DNA of 64,000 nt from Litorivicinus sp965656605 (GCA_965656605.1 CBFHLC010000006.1:5699-69698); one strand, 5' to 3'. Shown: positions 51,697 to 60,673, counted from the stretch's first letter. Translations and numbers: made by a program. The notes: generated by a model not told the origin, from the sequence alone.

Positions 51697-52642
51697 CCGC
51701 CGGGCGCACTTCCCCGACAATCAATCCAGCGCGGCTTTTGAGTGGCTGACGATGCCATTGGGGCAGGGCATCCGCGGCCAACAGGCGCAGTCGCTTTAGC
51801 ATCTCGACCATGGCGACTTCGCAGGCGCGTAGGGTACCGTCCTCGGCTTTGATCGCCAGCCCAATGCCGGCCTTGGGAAACAAACCAAAATACACACCCT
51901 CGGCTCCGTACTTGACCATGCCATCGCTCAGCGCAGAGTTAATCGCGGTGCAGCAACGATCCGTCCCGCCGACCATAAGGGGTTGCGCTCTATGGGCCGC
52001 AGCTAGGCGTTTTACCGCGTCGCCCCGCACGCCCTGGGCCTTGGCCAGTCGCTGTAATCCCTTGGCCAAATCGCCCAATTCATTGGCGTAGGTGGGGATA
52101 CCGCAGCCATCGATTCCGCACTCACCCACTGGGGTGTCGAGCACCGCGGATATGCAGGCTTCGATAGCCTGTTGAACCGGATGCTCGCGCTGGATGTAGC
52201 CGCGCACATCCCAGCCTTGATCCACGGCATAGGTCATAAAGCCGGCATGCTTGCCGCTGCAGCAGTTATGCAGCTGGCAGGGTTGCTCGTGCAGGGCATG
52301 CGCCGAGGGCTCGTGCATGGGCCAGCTGGGACCGCATTCTAGATCGGCTTCAGAAAAACTCAGGCCCTCTAGCCATTGGCTGACCTGTTCGGTGTGCTCA
52401 AACTCGCCCCCGTGACTGGCGCAGGCGAGGGCCAGTTGAATGTCGTTCAGGCCAGCACGATCCGCCGCGCCTGACTCCACCATCGGCAACGCCTGCATTA
52501 GTTTGGCCGCGGAGCGGGGAAAGGTCAGGCGCTGGGCGTCACCCATCACCTCAAGGCCTTGATTCGACGCAATGGCGACATGGACCTGATGGCGGCTTTC
52601 AACCAGTGCGCCGCGGGTGACTTCAACCGTTAATGTGTTCAT
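51686..52642 (-). CDS. Asparaginase II family protein (Rhizobium-type)
   Basis: A 318-aa protein of the asparaginase II family (PF06089), unrelated to E. coli AnsA/AnsB and typified by the Rhizobium etli enzyme. The active-site S-x-x-K is FPRSAAKLMQ (S44, K47 from the ATG at 52642). CCSGKHAGF and GIDGCGIPT supply the conserved Cys and Lys that build the metal site in the R. etli enzyme. The predicted reaction is asparagine to aspartate plus ammonia; related substrates cannot be excluded. There is no signal peptide, so it is cytoplasmic. It overlaps the upstream amidotransferase gene by 4 nt (ATGA). Confidence 0.88.
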   Translation of the reverse strand: MNTLTVEVTRGALVESRHQVHVAIASNQGLEVMGDAQRLTFPRSAAKLMQALPMVESGAADRAGLNDIQLALACASHGGEFEHTEQVSQWLEGLSFSEADLECGPSWPMHEPSAHALHEQPCQLHNCCSGKHAGFMTYAVDQGWDVRGYIQREHPVQQAIEACISAVLDTPVGECGIDGCGIPTYANELGDLAKGLQRLAKAQGVRGDAVKRLAAAHRAQPLMVGGTDRCCTAINSALSDGMVKYGAEGVYFGLFPKAGIGLAIKAEDGTLRACEVAMVEMLKRLRLLAADALPQWHRQPLKSRAGLIVGEVRPAASA

Positions 52643-53316
52643 GCAGATTCCAGCTCGCAGGCTAACCACTCGATGACGTGGTCAGCGTTTAGGGGATGCT
52701 TCAGTGATTCCAACGCCTGATCGACTCGCGCATCACCAATCCGTTCGCGTCGTGCATTGGCCAATGCCGCACTGTATTGCGGCGCAAATTCTGGGTGGCC
52801 TTGGACACCGATCATGCGGCCGGACTTAAACGCGAAGTTAGGGCAAAAGTCACTGCCCATTATGTGTTCGGCATTAGGCGGCAGTTGGGTCACTTGATCA
52901 CGGTGTGACACCAGAATCTCAGCAGCCTCAAACGGCAAACCCTTTGCCTGTGCAGGCATCCGACCGAGTCCCCAAGCAGCGGCACGCTCGGCCTTGCCAC
53001 CCAGTGCGTGTGCAATGATTTGATGGCCAAAGCAGATTCCCACGCAATTCACGTCAGCCCTAGCGGCCGCACGAATCCACTCGCGTAACGCCACCACCCA
53101 AGGCTCATCGCTGAACGAATCCGCGCGGGAGCCTGTGATGATATAGCCATCACCGGCCACGATTGGCGGCAGCTGCCCGTGGATGGTCTCTACAATGCTA
53201 AAAGACCAGTCGGGGCGGCACGCGCTAAACGCGCTGACAAACATATCGCTGTATTGCCCTGCGATATCCAGCAGGGCGGGGTCGACTCGATCACAGTCCA
53301 GAATGTGGATGTGCAT
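52639..53316 (-). CDS. Class I glutamine amidotransferase domain protein
   Basis: A 225-aa stand-alone GATase1 domain. The nucleophile elbow is GICFGHQ (C95); the His-Glu pair is in VQGHPEF (H174, E176). It resembles GMP-synthase-like amidotransferases without the synthetase part (the YLR126C/COG0518 group), whose substrates are mostly undefined. The ATG at 53316 overlaps the stop of the preceding small gene (TGATG) and gives the family start MHIHILDCD; the frame is open further up but through that gene. It is coupled to the asparaginase downstream. Confidence 0.85.
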   Translation of the reverse strand: MHIHILDCDRVDPALLDIAGQYSDMFVSAFSACRPDWSFSIVETIHGQLPPIVAGDGYIITGSRADSFSDEPWVVALREWIRAAARADVNCVGICFGHQIIAHALGGKAERAAAWGLGRMPAQAKGLPFEAAEILVSHRDQVTQLPPNAEHIMGSDFCPNFAFKSGRMIGVQGHPEFAPQYSAALANARRERIGDARVDQALESLKHPLNADHVIEWLACELESA

Positions 53317-53504
53317 CAGTGTTGAAAGCCCACAACGATGTAGGACAAAAAGGCCAACACCCCAAGAAAGGCGATTGAGTTGATCGCGACACTTAAATTG
53401 GCTCCTGGCTCTCCACTCTTCATCCGTGGCCAGGCCACCGTAATCAGGTAACCCAGCCAAATTAGCAGGGCAGCTCCAACGGCCATTGCAACGTATCGAA
53501 TCAT
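53316..53504 (-). CDS. Small two-helix membrane protein, unknown function
   Basis: A 62-aa peptide with two hydrophobic helices (about 3-24 and 41-59) joined by a short polar loop (WPRMKSGEPGANLS). It was not recognised as a member of a characterised family. Its ATG follows the nadC stop directly (TAGATG) and its stop overlaps the amidotransferase start (TGATG), so it is almost surely translated as part of this operon. That packing is the main evidence that it is real. Confidence 0.7.
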   Translation of the reverse strand: MIRYVAMAVGAALLIWLGYLITVAWPRMKSGEPGANLSVAINSIAFLGVLAFLSYIVVGFQH

Positions 53505-54347
53505 CTAGCTCATCTCCACCCGTAGGGATAAATCGGTAGCACGGACATGTTTGGTTAAGGCACCAACGCTGATCGCATCGACGCCGGTGTCGGCCAGTGC
53601 TTCAAGTTCATGTATTTGGACATTACCGCTGGCTTCAAGACGAGCTTGGCCGTTGTTTAATGCCACCGCGCTGCGGGTCTGATCCAGATCGAAGTTATCC
53701 AACATGATCCAGTGAGCGCCGGCATCTAGTGCCTCTTGCAACTCGGCGATGGATTCCACCTCGACCTCGACGGGCACATCCAAGTCCATGTCCAGTGCTG
53801 CCTGAACCGCGCCGGTAATGCCGCCGTAGGCCGCGATATGATTTTCTTTGATCAAAAAGGCATCAAACAGACCCAGGCGATGATTGGTCGCCCCGCCCAC
53901 GGTGCACGCGTATTTCTGAGCCATGCGCAGGCCGGGCAGAGTCTTACGCGTATCCAACAAAAGGGTGTCGCGACCCGCGAGTGCGGCGCGATAGGCCAGG
54001 GTGGCGGTGGCGGTGCCCGACAGGGTTTGTAGGAAGTTCATGGCAACCCGCTCGGCAGTCAGAATGCCGCGCGCGGGGCCGGACAGAGTCAACCACGTCT
54101 GGTTAGCCTCGACCCAGTCGCCGTCTTGCACATGCCACTCGACGTGAATGCTGGGATCGACTTGCCGGAACGTCTCGGAGGCCCACGCAACCCCGCATAC
54201 CAGCGCGGGTTCGCGGCAGATCAGGCGCGCGCTGGCCTGTTGCGTGGTCGGGATTAGCTCGGCAGTGATGTCACGGTTGTGCTCGCCGAGATCCTCGTGC
54301 AAGGCACTCGAGACTTGGGGGACTAGGGTATCGAAAGCTAGGTGCAT
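53505..54347 (-). CDS. nadC: Nicotinate-nucleotide pyrophosphorylase NadC
   Basis: A 280-aa quinolinate phosphoribosyltransferase of de novo NAD synthesis. It shows LHEDLGEHNRDITAELIP at the N-terminus, RVAMNFLQTLSGTAT, LDTRKTLPGLRMAQKYA, GGATNHRLGLFDAFLIKENHI and VEVEVESIAELQEAL, ending with SVGALTKHV. The ATG at 54347 gives the family start and has GGAAAA upstream; earlier in-frame starts run into the preceding gene's end. A TACAAT box on the same strand (54374-54379) may give it its own promoter. The next gene starts directly at its stop. Confidence 0.96.
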   Translation of the reverse strand: MHLAFDTLVPQVSSALHEDLGEHNRDITAELIPTTQQASARLICREPALVCGVAWASETFRQVDPSIHVEWHVQDGDWVEANQTWLTLSGPARGILTAERVAMNFLQTLSGTATATLAYRAALAGRDTLLLDTRKTLPGLRMAQKYACTVGGATNHRLGLFDAFLIKENHIAAYGGITGAVQAALDMDLDVPVEVEVESIAELQEALDAGAHWIMLDNFDLDQTRSAVALNNGQARLEASGNVQIHELEALADTGVDAISVGALTKHVRATDLSLRVEMS

Positions 54348-54373
54348 GGCGCTTTTTTCCAGCAAATAACGAC

Positions 54374-54402
54374 ATTGTACGCCGCTGGACTTAGGCGTCC
54401 AT
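54374..54402 (-). promoter_or_regulatory. Candidate promoter upstream of nadC
   Basis: On the - strand, ATGGAC (54402-54397) and TACAAT (54379-54374) are 17 bp apart, 27 bp before the nadC start. The -10 is good and the -35 poor; it would allow nadC and its followers to be expressed apart from the two small upstream genes. Confidence 0.35.
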
Positions 54403-54684
54403 CGAGACCCGTCTATTTGGGTTGGGTAGGCCAAAAAATGCCGCCATCAGTTGTCCTGGCGATAGGTGGTAATCACGCTCGCCCTTCCACACGTGGGTCG
54501 CCTCTTTGAACAGGGATTCGCAGTAGCGATTATAGGGGTGGTGCATGTCATAAATGTCGCCCTCCGGCACCTCGCTCATCCCCAATTGACGTTTGCGGGC
54601 GGCAAACCACAGGGTTAACTGGGCGAACTCCTCGGCATGCAGTTCATGATTGTTCGGATCGCTCATCAGCGTGTAGATATCCAT
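54391..54684 (-). CDS. Conserved-looking hypothetical protein
   Basis: A 97-aa cytoplasmic protein, not recognised. It is rich in aromatic and charged residues (LTLWFAARKRQ, YDMHHPYNRYCESLFKEATHVWKGERDYH) and has no membrane segment or signal. The ATG at 54684 overlaps the stop of the upstream secreted-protein gene (TGATG), which supports translation from there; an internal ATG 18 nt later is also possible. Coding quality looks like that of its neighbours. Confidence 0.65.
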   Translation of the reverse strand: MDIYTLMSDPNNHELHAEEFAQLTLWFAARKRQLGMSEVPEGDIYDMHHPYNRYCESLFKEATHVWKGERDYHLSPGQLMAAFFGLPNPNRRVSMDA

Positions 54685-55088
54685 CACAACCCTTGTCCTC
54701 CGACCGCTACGGGATAGACCGACGTGGTCATCCATTGATCATCTGGTTGTTGTTGCAGTGTCCATACATAGCCCATGGCGCGGCCTTCTTTGCTGATCAA
54801 CCGGATTGGAAAGGTTGCTTGATCCGCCTGCATATCGGGTTGTCCGATTACAGCAGATTGATGATTGACCAACTCGCCATAGGGGTGCTGGCTAACCATG
54901 TCGATAAAGCGCGGCAAAGGACCGGTCATGGCTTTGTTTTCGGGGGCGGCTTGTTCAAACACTTCGCGAATGCCGGCGTTGCTGGCATCGTTGGTTTTGA
55001 GTGCGCGTAGCAGATCGTTCATGACCTGTTCAGGCGAGTTGGCCCAGCTAGGAAGGGCAAGGCAGGTCAGTAATAACAGGGCGCGCAT
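54684..55088 (-). CDS. Secreted DUF4864-like protein
   Basis: A 134-aa protein with a clear Sec signal (MRALLLLTCLALPSWA, cut after about 16). The mature part begins with a helical stretch (SPEQVMNDLLRALKTND), then shows PLPRFIDMVSQHPYGELVNHQSAVIG and GYVWTLQQQPDDQWMTTSVYPV. This pattern resembles DUF4864, an NTF2-like small exported domain of unknown function. The second ATG (55088) is chosen since GGAG lies 7 nt upstream; the first (55094) is too close to it. It is coupled to the next gene by TGATG. Confidence 0.72.
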   Translation of the reverse strand: MRALLLLTCLALPSWANSPEQVMNDLLRALKTNDASNAGIREVFEQAAPENKAMTGPLPRFIDMVSQHPYGELVNHQSAVIGQPDMQADQATFPIRLISKEGRAMGYVWTLQQQPDDQWMTTSVYPVAVGGQGL

Positions 55089-55153
55089 GGGCATTCTCCG
55101 ACGTGGTTCATCCCTGCTAATTCAATCCTTGTACGAGTAACCATAGCAGAGAG

Positions 55154-55774
55154 TCAGCAGGCTCTAAACAACTGTGTGCCGGCAACGACGATGGCCTTAT
55201 CATTTGCACCCTGTGGCATGACGACGCCATTAGAAAAGCCTGTGAAGGCTGGCAGAACCAGCCTCTCATGGTTGTAGTGAAAACACGGCAGGCGCACTCG
55301 CTCGCGTCCTTGCTTGACCCAAAATGTCGGGTGTAGGTGACCATGAATGCCGGGCAAAGGGTGATGATTTAACGCCACGCCATCGATGCGCGTGGGTTCA
55401 GGCCACCAGTCAAATCCCCAGGCTTCAACCTGACGTTGCAGGTGCCGGTCGTGATTGCCTTCAATCAGCGCCCTTGGGGGCAGGTCTTGGCAGGCCTCGT
55501 GGATCAGCCCGCAGACCTGATCATCCAACCCGTCGCGTGAGTGACATAGATCCCCCAGAACCCATAAATGCTGGGCGTTGGTTGAGCGGCACAGCTGGAT
55601 TAGGCGCTCTAACTCATCGCTTAATAGCCCGCGAGACACCGGGATGCCATGGGCGCGAAAGGTCGAGTCTTTGCCCCAGTGCAGATCCGCCACCAGCAAG
55701 GCCTGCTGGGCGGGCCAAAACAGGCCTCGCTGGGGCAGCGCAATAAATTGATGACCAGCGAAATTCAATTCCAT
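55154..55774 (-). CDS. pdeM: Ligase-associated DNA-repair metallophosphoesterase PdeM
   Basis: A 206-aa calcineurin-like phosphoesterase with the full metal-site series: DLHWGKD, GDLCHS, GNHDRH, NHHPLPG and GHLHP. Members of this family are manganese-dependent nucleases encoded with an Lhr helicase, an ATP-dependent ligase and an MBL exonuclease, studied in Pseudomonas putida. All four are present here in one leftward run, with pdeM last and overlapping the helicase gene by 10 nt. Confidence 0.92.
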   Translation of the reverse strand: MELNFAGHQFIALPQRGLFWPAQQALLVADLHWGKDSTFRAHGIPVSRGLLSDELERLIQLCRSTNAQHLWVLGDLCHSRDGLDDQVCGLIHEACQDLPPRALIEGNHDRHLQRQVEAWGFDWWPEPTRIDGVALNHHPLPGIHGHLHPTFWVKQGRERVRLPCFHYNHERLVLPAFTGFSNGVVMPQGANDKAIVVAGTQLFRAC

Positions 55775-58131
55775 TGTTGGGTCATCCGAGCAATCCGCTC
55801 TTCCAAGGATTCCGTGCTAAGCGTGTCCGATACGCGCTCCAGCATTAGCGGCAGCGCAAACGGCGAGGGACGCTCGATCGCCTGCCAACAAGCGGTTTGT
55901 TCGCTCATCTCGTGCAAGGCCCGGCGTAATCTGGACTGTTCAAACTGACGTTGCAGCACCTGTTGACGGGCCTGGTACATCAGCAGGTTGTCCGGATCAT
56001 GCTGCAGGAACACGTCGTATAGCAGTCCGCTGCTGGTTTGCAGTTGGCGATTGGATTTTCGCGCGCCGGGATAGCCGTCAAACACGAGACCTGCGATTCG
56101 AGCAATTTCGCGAAATTCCCGTCGTGACAGCTCACTTAAATTCATCGCGTGGTTCAAGGTGTCGATCAGCGAATCTGGGCTCAGGGCTTGCTCTAGGATG
56201 CTCTGCCATTCGATAGGTTTGCGCGCCAACACCTCGAATCCATAGTCATTGACCGAACTAGAAAAGCTGTTGCCTTCGATCTGTCCGGCATGCCAGGCCA
56301 CCAGTGCGGCCAACCCCTCGTGTACCAGACGACCAGCAAAGGGATAGACAAACACATGATGCCCCTCACGGTCTGTTAGGGTCTCGATCAATAGCTCGTG
56401 GCTGGCGGGCATCTGCGAGGTCGTGCGTTGCGCGCGAGCCACCGGATGATCGGCCGGGGCCGTGGCAATGACCTGCTTTAGATGGTGGCTGAGTCGCTCG
56501 CTGATCGGCAGTCGATAGCCGCCCCAAGTGGGTAATTGCGGTTTTTTACCTCGAGCGCTTTTGACTTGGCAGACCATGTCTTTGAAACGAACAAAGGCGA
56601 CCACCCGGCCCGCAAATAAGAAGCGATCTCCGGGCTTTAATTTGGCCACGAAGCTTTCTTCGATATACCCCAGGCGGCCACCGCTAACAAATCGTACGCT
56701 GACCGATGCGGCTGACACGATGGTGCCCATGCTCATGCGATGACGTAGGGCCACCCGTCGGTTGCTGACTTGCCAGCGTCCGTCAATTTGCTGAATTCGG
56801 TGATAGTCGGGATAGCCCTGCAGACAGTCTCCGCCGCGAGTCAGCAGATCCAACACCCAATCAAACTCCGTGCGTGTGAGCTCGTGATAGCTGGGTGCCT
56901 GAGTGATCTCGTGATAGGCCTCGTCGGCGGTAAAACCCCCAGCTAGGGCAAGGGTCACCAAGTGCTGCGCCAACACATCCAGCGGTTGGGAGGGGGCGTT
57001 CGGGGACTCGACGTCCATCTGCTCTAGGGCCTGTTTAGCGGCCTGTATTTCAAACACTTGCAGGGCATGGGTCGGCACGCAATACAGGTCGGCACGCTGG
57101 CCGGGCCGATGAGCCGCCCGACCCGCGCGCTGAACCAGGCGTGCAATCCCTTTGACGCTGCCAATCTGTATGACGCGTTCAAGCGGTGCAAAGTCCACGC
57201 CCAAATCCAGCGACGAGGTACACACCACGCAGCACAGGCTGCCGGTTTTTAAGCCCAGCTCAATCGCCTCGCGCTCCTCGTTATCCAAAGACCCGTGATG
57301 CAGTGCCATTTGATCGCTCAAATCAAAGCGAATGGTGCGCAAAGCCTCAAACCAAGTCTCGGCTTGGGCGCGGGTATTGGTGAACACCAAGGTCGGTTGT
57401 TGGGCATCCAATAGTGGCGCCACTTGGCGCAGCTGGCTCAGCCCGTAATGCCCAGCCCACGGCAAATCCAATAAGTTATCCGGCGCCACCATACGCAGTT
57501 GGATTTCGCGCTCTAGTTGAGCCTGAATCAAATGCCCGCCGGGCCCGACCAGCTGATCCATCGCCTGCTGAGGCTGTCCAAGGGTGGCGCTTAGCCCCCA
57601 GACCTGAAGGGACGGGCGCCAACGGCGCAGACGGGCCAGCGCCAGCTCGGTCTGCGTGCCGCGCTTGTTGGGCATCAGCTCATGCCACTCATCGACAATC
57701 ACGCTGTCCAGCTGCTCAAACGTTCTTTGAGCAGTGGGGTAGGACAACATCAAGCACAACGACTCGGGGGTGGTCATCAGAATCTGAGGGGGCTTGCGCA
57801 ATTGCCGCTGTTTTACGTGGCTGGGGGTATCGCCGGTGCGACTTTCGACTCGAATCGAATCATTGAGTTGCGCCAGTGGCGCGCTGAGTGCTTGCTGCAG
57901 GTCCCGGCTCATCGCCCGCAACGGGGTGATGTATAGGATTCGAAGCCCTTCGCCGGGCTGCTCCAGCAATTTTGCCAACGGCCCCCCATAGGCGGCCCAG
58001 GTTTTTCCGCCGCCGGTGGCGACTTGAACGAGCCCCGATTGGCCGTCCAGCTGTGCTCGCCATGCCTCACGTTGAAAGGTTTGCGGCGTCCATCCCTGCG
58101 CCTGAAACCATGCCTCGATCGGCTCGATCAA
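55765..58131 (-). CDS. Ligase-associated Lhr-core DEXH helicase
   Basis: A 788-aa superfamily 2 helicase, the Lhr-core form that lacks the long C-terminal extension of full Lhr. Walker A is TGGGKT (39-44), motif Ib is TPLRAMSRD, the DEXH box is DEWH (147-150), motif III is SATLGQP and motif VI is QRAGRAAHRPGQ. A winged-helix and an Lhr-specific domain fill the second half. Characterised Lhr-core proteins are 3'-5' single-strand-DNA translocases that unwind RNA:DNA hybrids. It overlaps the ligase gene by 4 nt and pdeM by 10 nt. Confidence 0.94.
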   Translation of the reverse strand: MIEPIEAWFQAQGWTPQTFQREAWRAQLDGQSGLVQVATGGGKTWAAYGGPLAKLLEQPGEGLRILYITPLRAMSRDLQQALSAPLAQLNDSIRVESRTGDTPSHVKQRQLRKPPQILMTTPESLCLMLSYPTAQRTFEQLDSVIVDEWHELMPNKRGTQTELALARLRRWRPSLQVWGLSATLGQPQQAMDQLVGPGGHLIQAQLEREIQLRMVAPDNLLDLPWAGHYGLSQLRQVAPLLDAQQPTLVFTNTRAQAETWFEALRTIRFDLSDQMALHHGSLDNEEREAIELGLKTGSLCCVVCTSSLDLGVDFAPLERVIQIGSVKGIARLVQRAGRAAHRPGQRADLYCVPTHALQVFEIQAAKQALEQMDVESPNAPSQPLDVLAQHLVTLALAGGFTADEAYHEITQAPSYHELTRTEFDWVLDLLTRGGDCLQGYPDYHRIQQIDGRWQVSNRRVALRHRMSMGTIVSAASVSVRFVSGGRLGYIEESFVAKLKPGDRFLFAGRVVAFVRFKDMVCQVKSARGKKPQLPTWGGYRLPISERLSHHLKQVIATAPADHPVARAQRTTSQMPASHELLIETLTDREGHHVFVYPFAGRLVHEGLAALVAWHAGQIEGNSFSSSVNDYGFEVLARKPIEWQSILEQALSPDSLIDTLNHAMNLSELSRREFREIARIAGLVFDGYPGARKSNRQLQTSSGLLYDVFLQHDPDNLLMYQARQQVLQRQFEQSRLRRALHEMSEQTACWQAIERPSPFALPLMLERVSDTLSTESLEERIARMTQQWN

Positions 58132-59678
58132 CCGTATGTCTCAAGGATTGCCTGAGCATCCTGCAGGGTGTTGGCCTCGTCGGCCGGCTTATCTTGGCGC
58201 CAGCGTAAAATGCGAGGAAAGCGCATCGCGATGCCTGATTTGTGCCGTGGGCTGTTTTGAATGCCCTCGAAGCCTAACTCGAACACCTGCATGGGCGGCA
58301 CCTGGCGAACCGGCCCAAACTTCTCGGCGGTGTTGGCTTTGATCCACTTATCCAGCGCCTCCATCTCGGCCTGGCTTAGCCCGGAATACGCCTTCGCAAC
58401 GGGCACCAGCTCGCCATCGCGCCATACGCCCAGTGTGTAATCACTGAACAGGTTGGCCCGCCGACCATGCCCAGCTTGGGCATACATCAGCACCACATCC
58501 AGACTCAGCGGATCCAGTTTCCATTTGAACCAGTCACCTTTTTTACGCCCCACCCGATAGGGGCTATCTAGGCGCTTAATCATCAGACCCTCGGCTTTGA
58601 TGGCGCGGGCGTTTTTACGCAGCGCATCGAAACTGTCCCAGTCATCGGCCTGTAAAGCTTCGGACGTCGCAAAAGGGTGCGCAAGCTTCATCAACTGGCC
58701 GCGCCGTTGTTGCAGCGGCTGGCTGCGTAGGTCCTGGCGGTTGCGCTCCAACAGATCGTAGACCACAAGGTTGACGGGGTATTCAGATTGCAGTTTGGCG
58801 CTGGGCTTTTTGCGCCCCAGTCGTTTTTGTAACTCGTTAAAGCTGGCCGGCCCGTCCCGCCATACCAATAACTCACCATCCAAAACACAGTCACCCTCGA
58901 TCTGTGCGGCTTGGGTCAACAGATCGGGAAACGCGGTGTCGATGCATTCCTCGCCACGGGACCACAAACTGATGGTATCCCCACGTTTGACCAGCTGCGC
59001 CCGTATGCCATCCAGTTTGTATTCGATTTGGAAGTCAGAGGTGGGCAAGTCGCTCCCCTCCCACGAAGTCGCCAAGAAAAATGGGTAGGGCTGCCCTTCA
59101 TAGCCACTGTCGCCGGATTTCAGAGCTTGCCAAGCTTCCTCGCTAGGCTCCCAACTGCCCATTAAGTGGCCCAGCACTTGGTCTGGGGTGCATTCCAACA
59201 CGAGTGCGAGCGCCTGGCTGAGCAACCCACGGGCGACACCGATGCGAAAGCCACCGGTCATCAGTTTGTTGAATACGAATAGCTGATCGCGCGGAACCCG
59301 TTGCCATAGTGCTTGGATCGCTGGGATTTGCTGGTCGCCTGCTAGCGCTTTTAACTGCTGAATCTCGTCAATCCAGCGATGCAGATCTTGCTCGTCCTCG
59401 CCGTGTTCACGGATCAGCAGTGCGCAGGTTTCCGCCAGGTCACCGACCATCGAGTAGGACTCTTCAATCAACCACATCGGCAGGGCGGTCGAGCGTGCGA
59501 CCGCTTCTCGGAGTTGTGCGCCGGCGATCCGAGCAGGGGACTTGCCCTCGTTCAACAGATACAGTGCCCAGGCGGCATCCAGATCACTGGCCTGGCCAAA
59601 ATAGTCCGCCAGTGCCGCCACTTTGCCTTTGTTTTTTTTACTCTCCAGGCGCTGAAACAGCTCGGCAAAGGCCTTCAT
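58128..59678 (-). CDS. ATP-dependent DNA ligase (repair-cluster type)
   Basis: A 516-aa ATP-dependent ligase. The nucleotidyl-transfer lysine is K221 in EYKLDGIRAQL; later motifs include DGELLVWRDG, AEGLMIKRLDSPYRVGRKKGDWFKWK and an OB-fold domain. The N-terminal 180 residues match the DNA-binding domain of archaeal/eukaryal-type ligases. It is separate from the essential NAD-dependent LigA and is the third enzyme of the exo-lig-lhr-pdeM cluster. The name LigB is used for it in some genomes, so no symbol is given. Confidence 0.94.
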   Translation of the reverse strand: MKAFAELFQRLESKKNKGKVAALADYFGQASDLDAAWALYLLNEGKSPARIAGAQLREAVARSTALPMWLIEESYSMVGDLAETCALLIREHGEDEQDLHRWIDEIQQLKALAGDQQIPAIQALWQRVPRDQLFVFNKLMTGGFRIGVARGLLSQALALVLECTPDQVLGHLMGSWEPSEEAWQALKSGDSGYEGQPYPFFLATSWEGSDLPTSDFQIEYKLDGIRAQLVKRGDTISLWSRGEECIDTAFPDLLTQAAQIEGDCVLDGELLVWRDGPASFNELQKRLGRKKPSAKLQSEYPVNLVVYDLLERNRQDLRSQPLQQRRGQLMKLAHPFATSEALQADDWDSFDALRKNARAIKAEGLMIKRLDSPYRVGRKKGDWFKWKLDPLSLDVVLMYAQAGHGRRANLFSDYTLGVWRDGELVPVAKAYSGLSQAEMEALDKWIKANTAEKFGPVRQVPPMQVFELGFEGIQNSPRHKSGIAMRFPRILRWRQDKPADEANTLQDAQAILETYG

Positions 59679-60673
59679 TCGCCGCCCTCACTATCAAAGC
59701 CGGTGCTTAGCTCAGCCGCCGGGATGCCACGCTCTTTTAAGTAACGCACCAGCAGCTGACTGCGGCCGTGGGTGCACAGCACACGCTGGGTGCCGGTATC
59801 TTCGATGGTCTGAACCAGCTCGTCCCAGTCGGCATGATCACTCATGACGAAGCCTTGGCTGTAATTGCGTCGCTTGCGAATCCCACGGATCGACATCCAA
59901 CCGCTGGCAAAGGCCACGCTGGGCTGGGTGAATCGTCGTAACCATGCGCTTTCGGCCACCGAGGGCGGTGCCAACACCAAGCCGCCAGGCAGCTTGTCGC
60001 CTTTTTCTAGCTCGCTGACGGCTTGGGTCGGCAGCATGTCGATGCCAGCCTTGCGATAAGCCTGAACCAGCTTGACCGCGGCGCCATGCAAATGGACGGT
60101 TTGATCGGTTAGCGGTTTTAACTCGGCCAGAATTCGTTGGGCTTTACCCAATGAATAACACAGCAACACCGAGGTCCGTCCCGCTTGGGCATTGGCCTGC
60201 CACCACGCCAAGACTTGCTCGGCGACTTCGGATCCCGGCGGCCAACGATAGACCGGCAGGGCAAAGGTGGCTTCGGTTACTAACGTGTTGCAGGGCACTA
60301 CTTCAAAGGCCTCGCAGCTGGGGTCGGATGCTCGCTTGTAGTCGCCGGTAAACACCCAGACATCGCCCTGATATTCCAAACGAACCTGAGCACTACCCAG
60401 AATGTGTCCTGCACCATGCAGTGAGACCTTGACCCCGTTGATCTCGAAGGGCTCGCCGTAGGGATGGGGTTGAGTATTGACATCGCCCAGACGGATTTTA
60501 ATCAAGGATTCCCCGCTGGCGGTGCAGTGATACAGCTTGCTGCCCCAGCGTGCATGGTCACCGTGGGCATGGGTGATGACGGCGGTATCGACACCGCGCC
60601 ATGGATCGATATAGAAATCACCCGGCGGGCAGTACAGACCCTCAGGCCGTGTTTCGATCAAAGCGGTGCTCAT
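59675..60673 (-). CDS. Ligase-associated MBL-fold exonuclease
   Basis: A 332-aa metallo-beta-lactamase/beta-CASP protein related to mRNA 3'-end processing nucleases. The metal motif is THAHGDHARWG (H35, H37, D39, H40), with GAGHILGSAQV and FTGDYK downstream and SDHADWDELVQ in the C-terminal part. In the P. putida cluster the homologue is annotated as an exonuclease (Exo). It is the first gene of the leftward operon and overlaps the ligase by 4 nt. Its start is 68 bp from the divergent patatin gene. Confidence 0.92.
   Translation of the reverse strand: MSTALIETRPEGLYCPPGDFYIDPWRGVDTAVITHAHGDHARWGSKLYHCTASGESLIKIRLGDVNTQPHPYGEPFEINGVKVSLHGAGHILGSAQVRLEYQGDVWVFTGDYKRASDPSCEAFEVVPCNTLVTEATFALPVYRWPPGSEVAEQVLAWWQANAQAGRTSVLLCYSLGKAQRILAELKPLTDQTVHLHGAAVKLVQAYRKAGIDMLPTQAVSELEKGDKLPGGLVLAPPSVAESAWLRRFTQPSVAFASGWMSIRGIRKRRNYSQGFVMSDHADWDELVQTIEDTGTQRVLCTHGRSQLLVRYLKERGIPAAELSTGFDSEGGE

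Noticed and set aside
53317..53460. N-terminal extension of the amidotransferase into the small membrane-protein gene
   Set aside because: The GATase1 fold begins at MHIHILDCD; upstream residues are an out-of-frame reading of the two-TM gene.
54348..54434. N-terminal extension of nadC
   Set aside because: It runs into the preceding gene and precedes the conserved NadC start; the ATG at 54347 has a better ribosome site.
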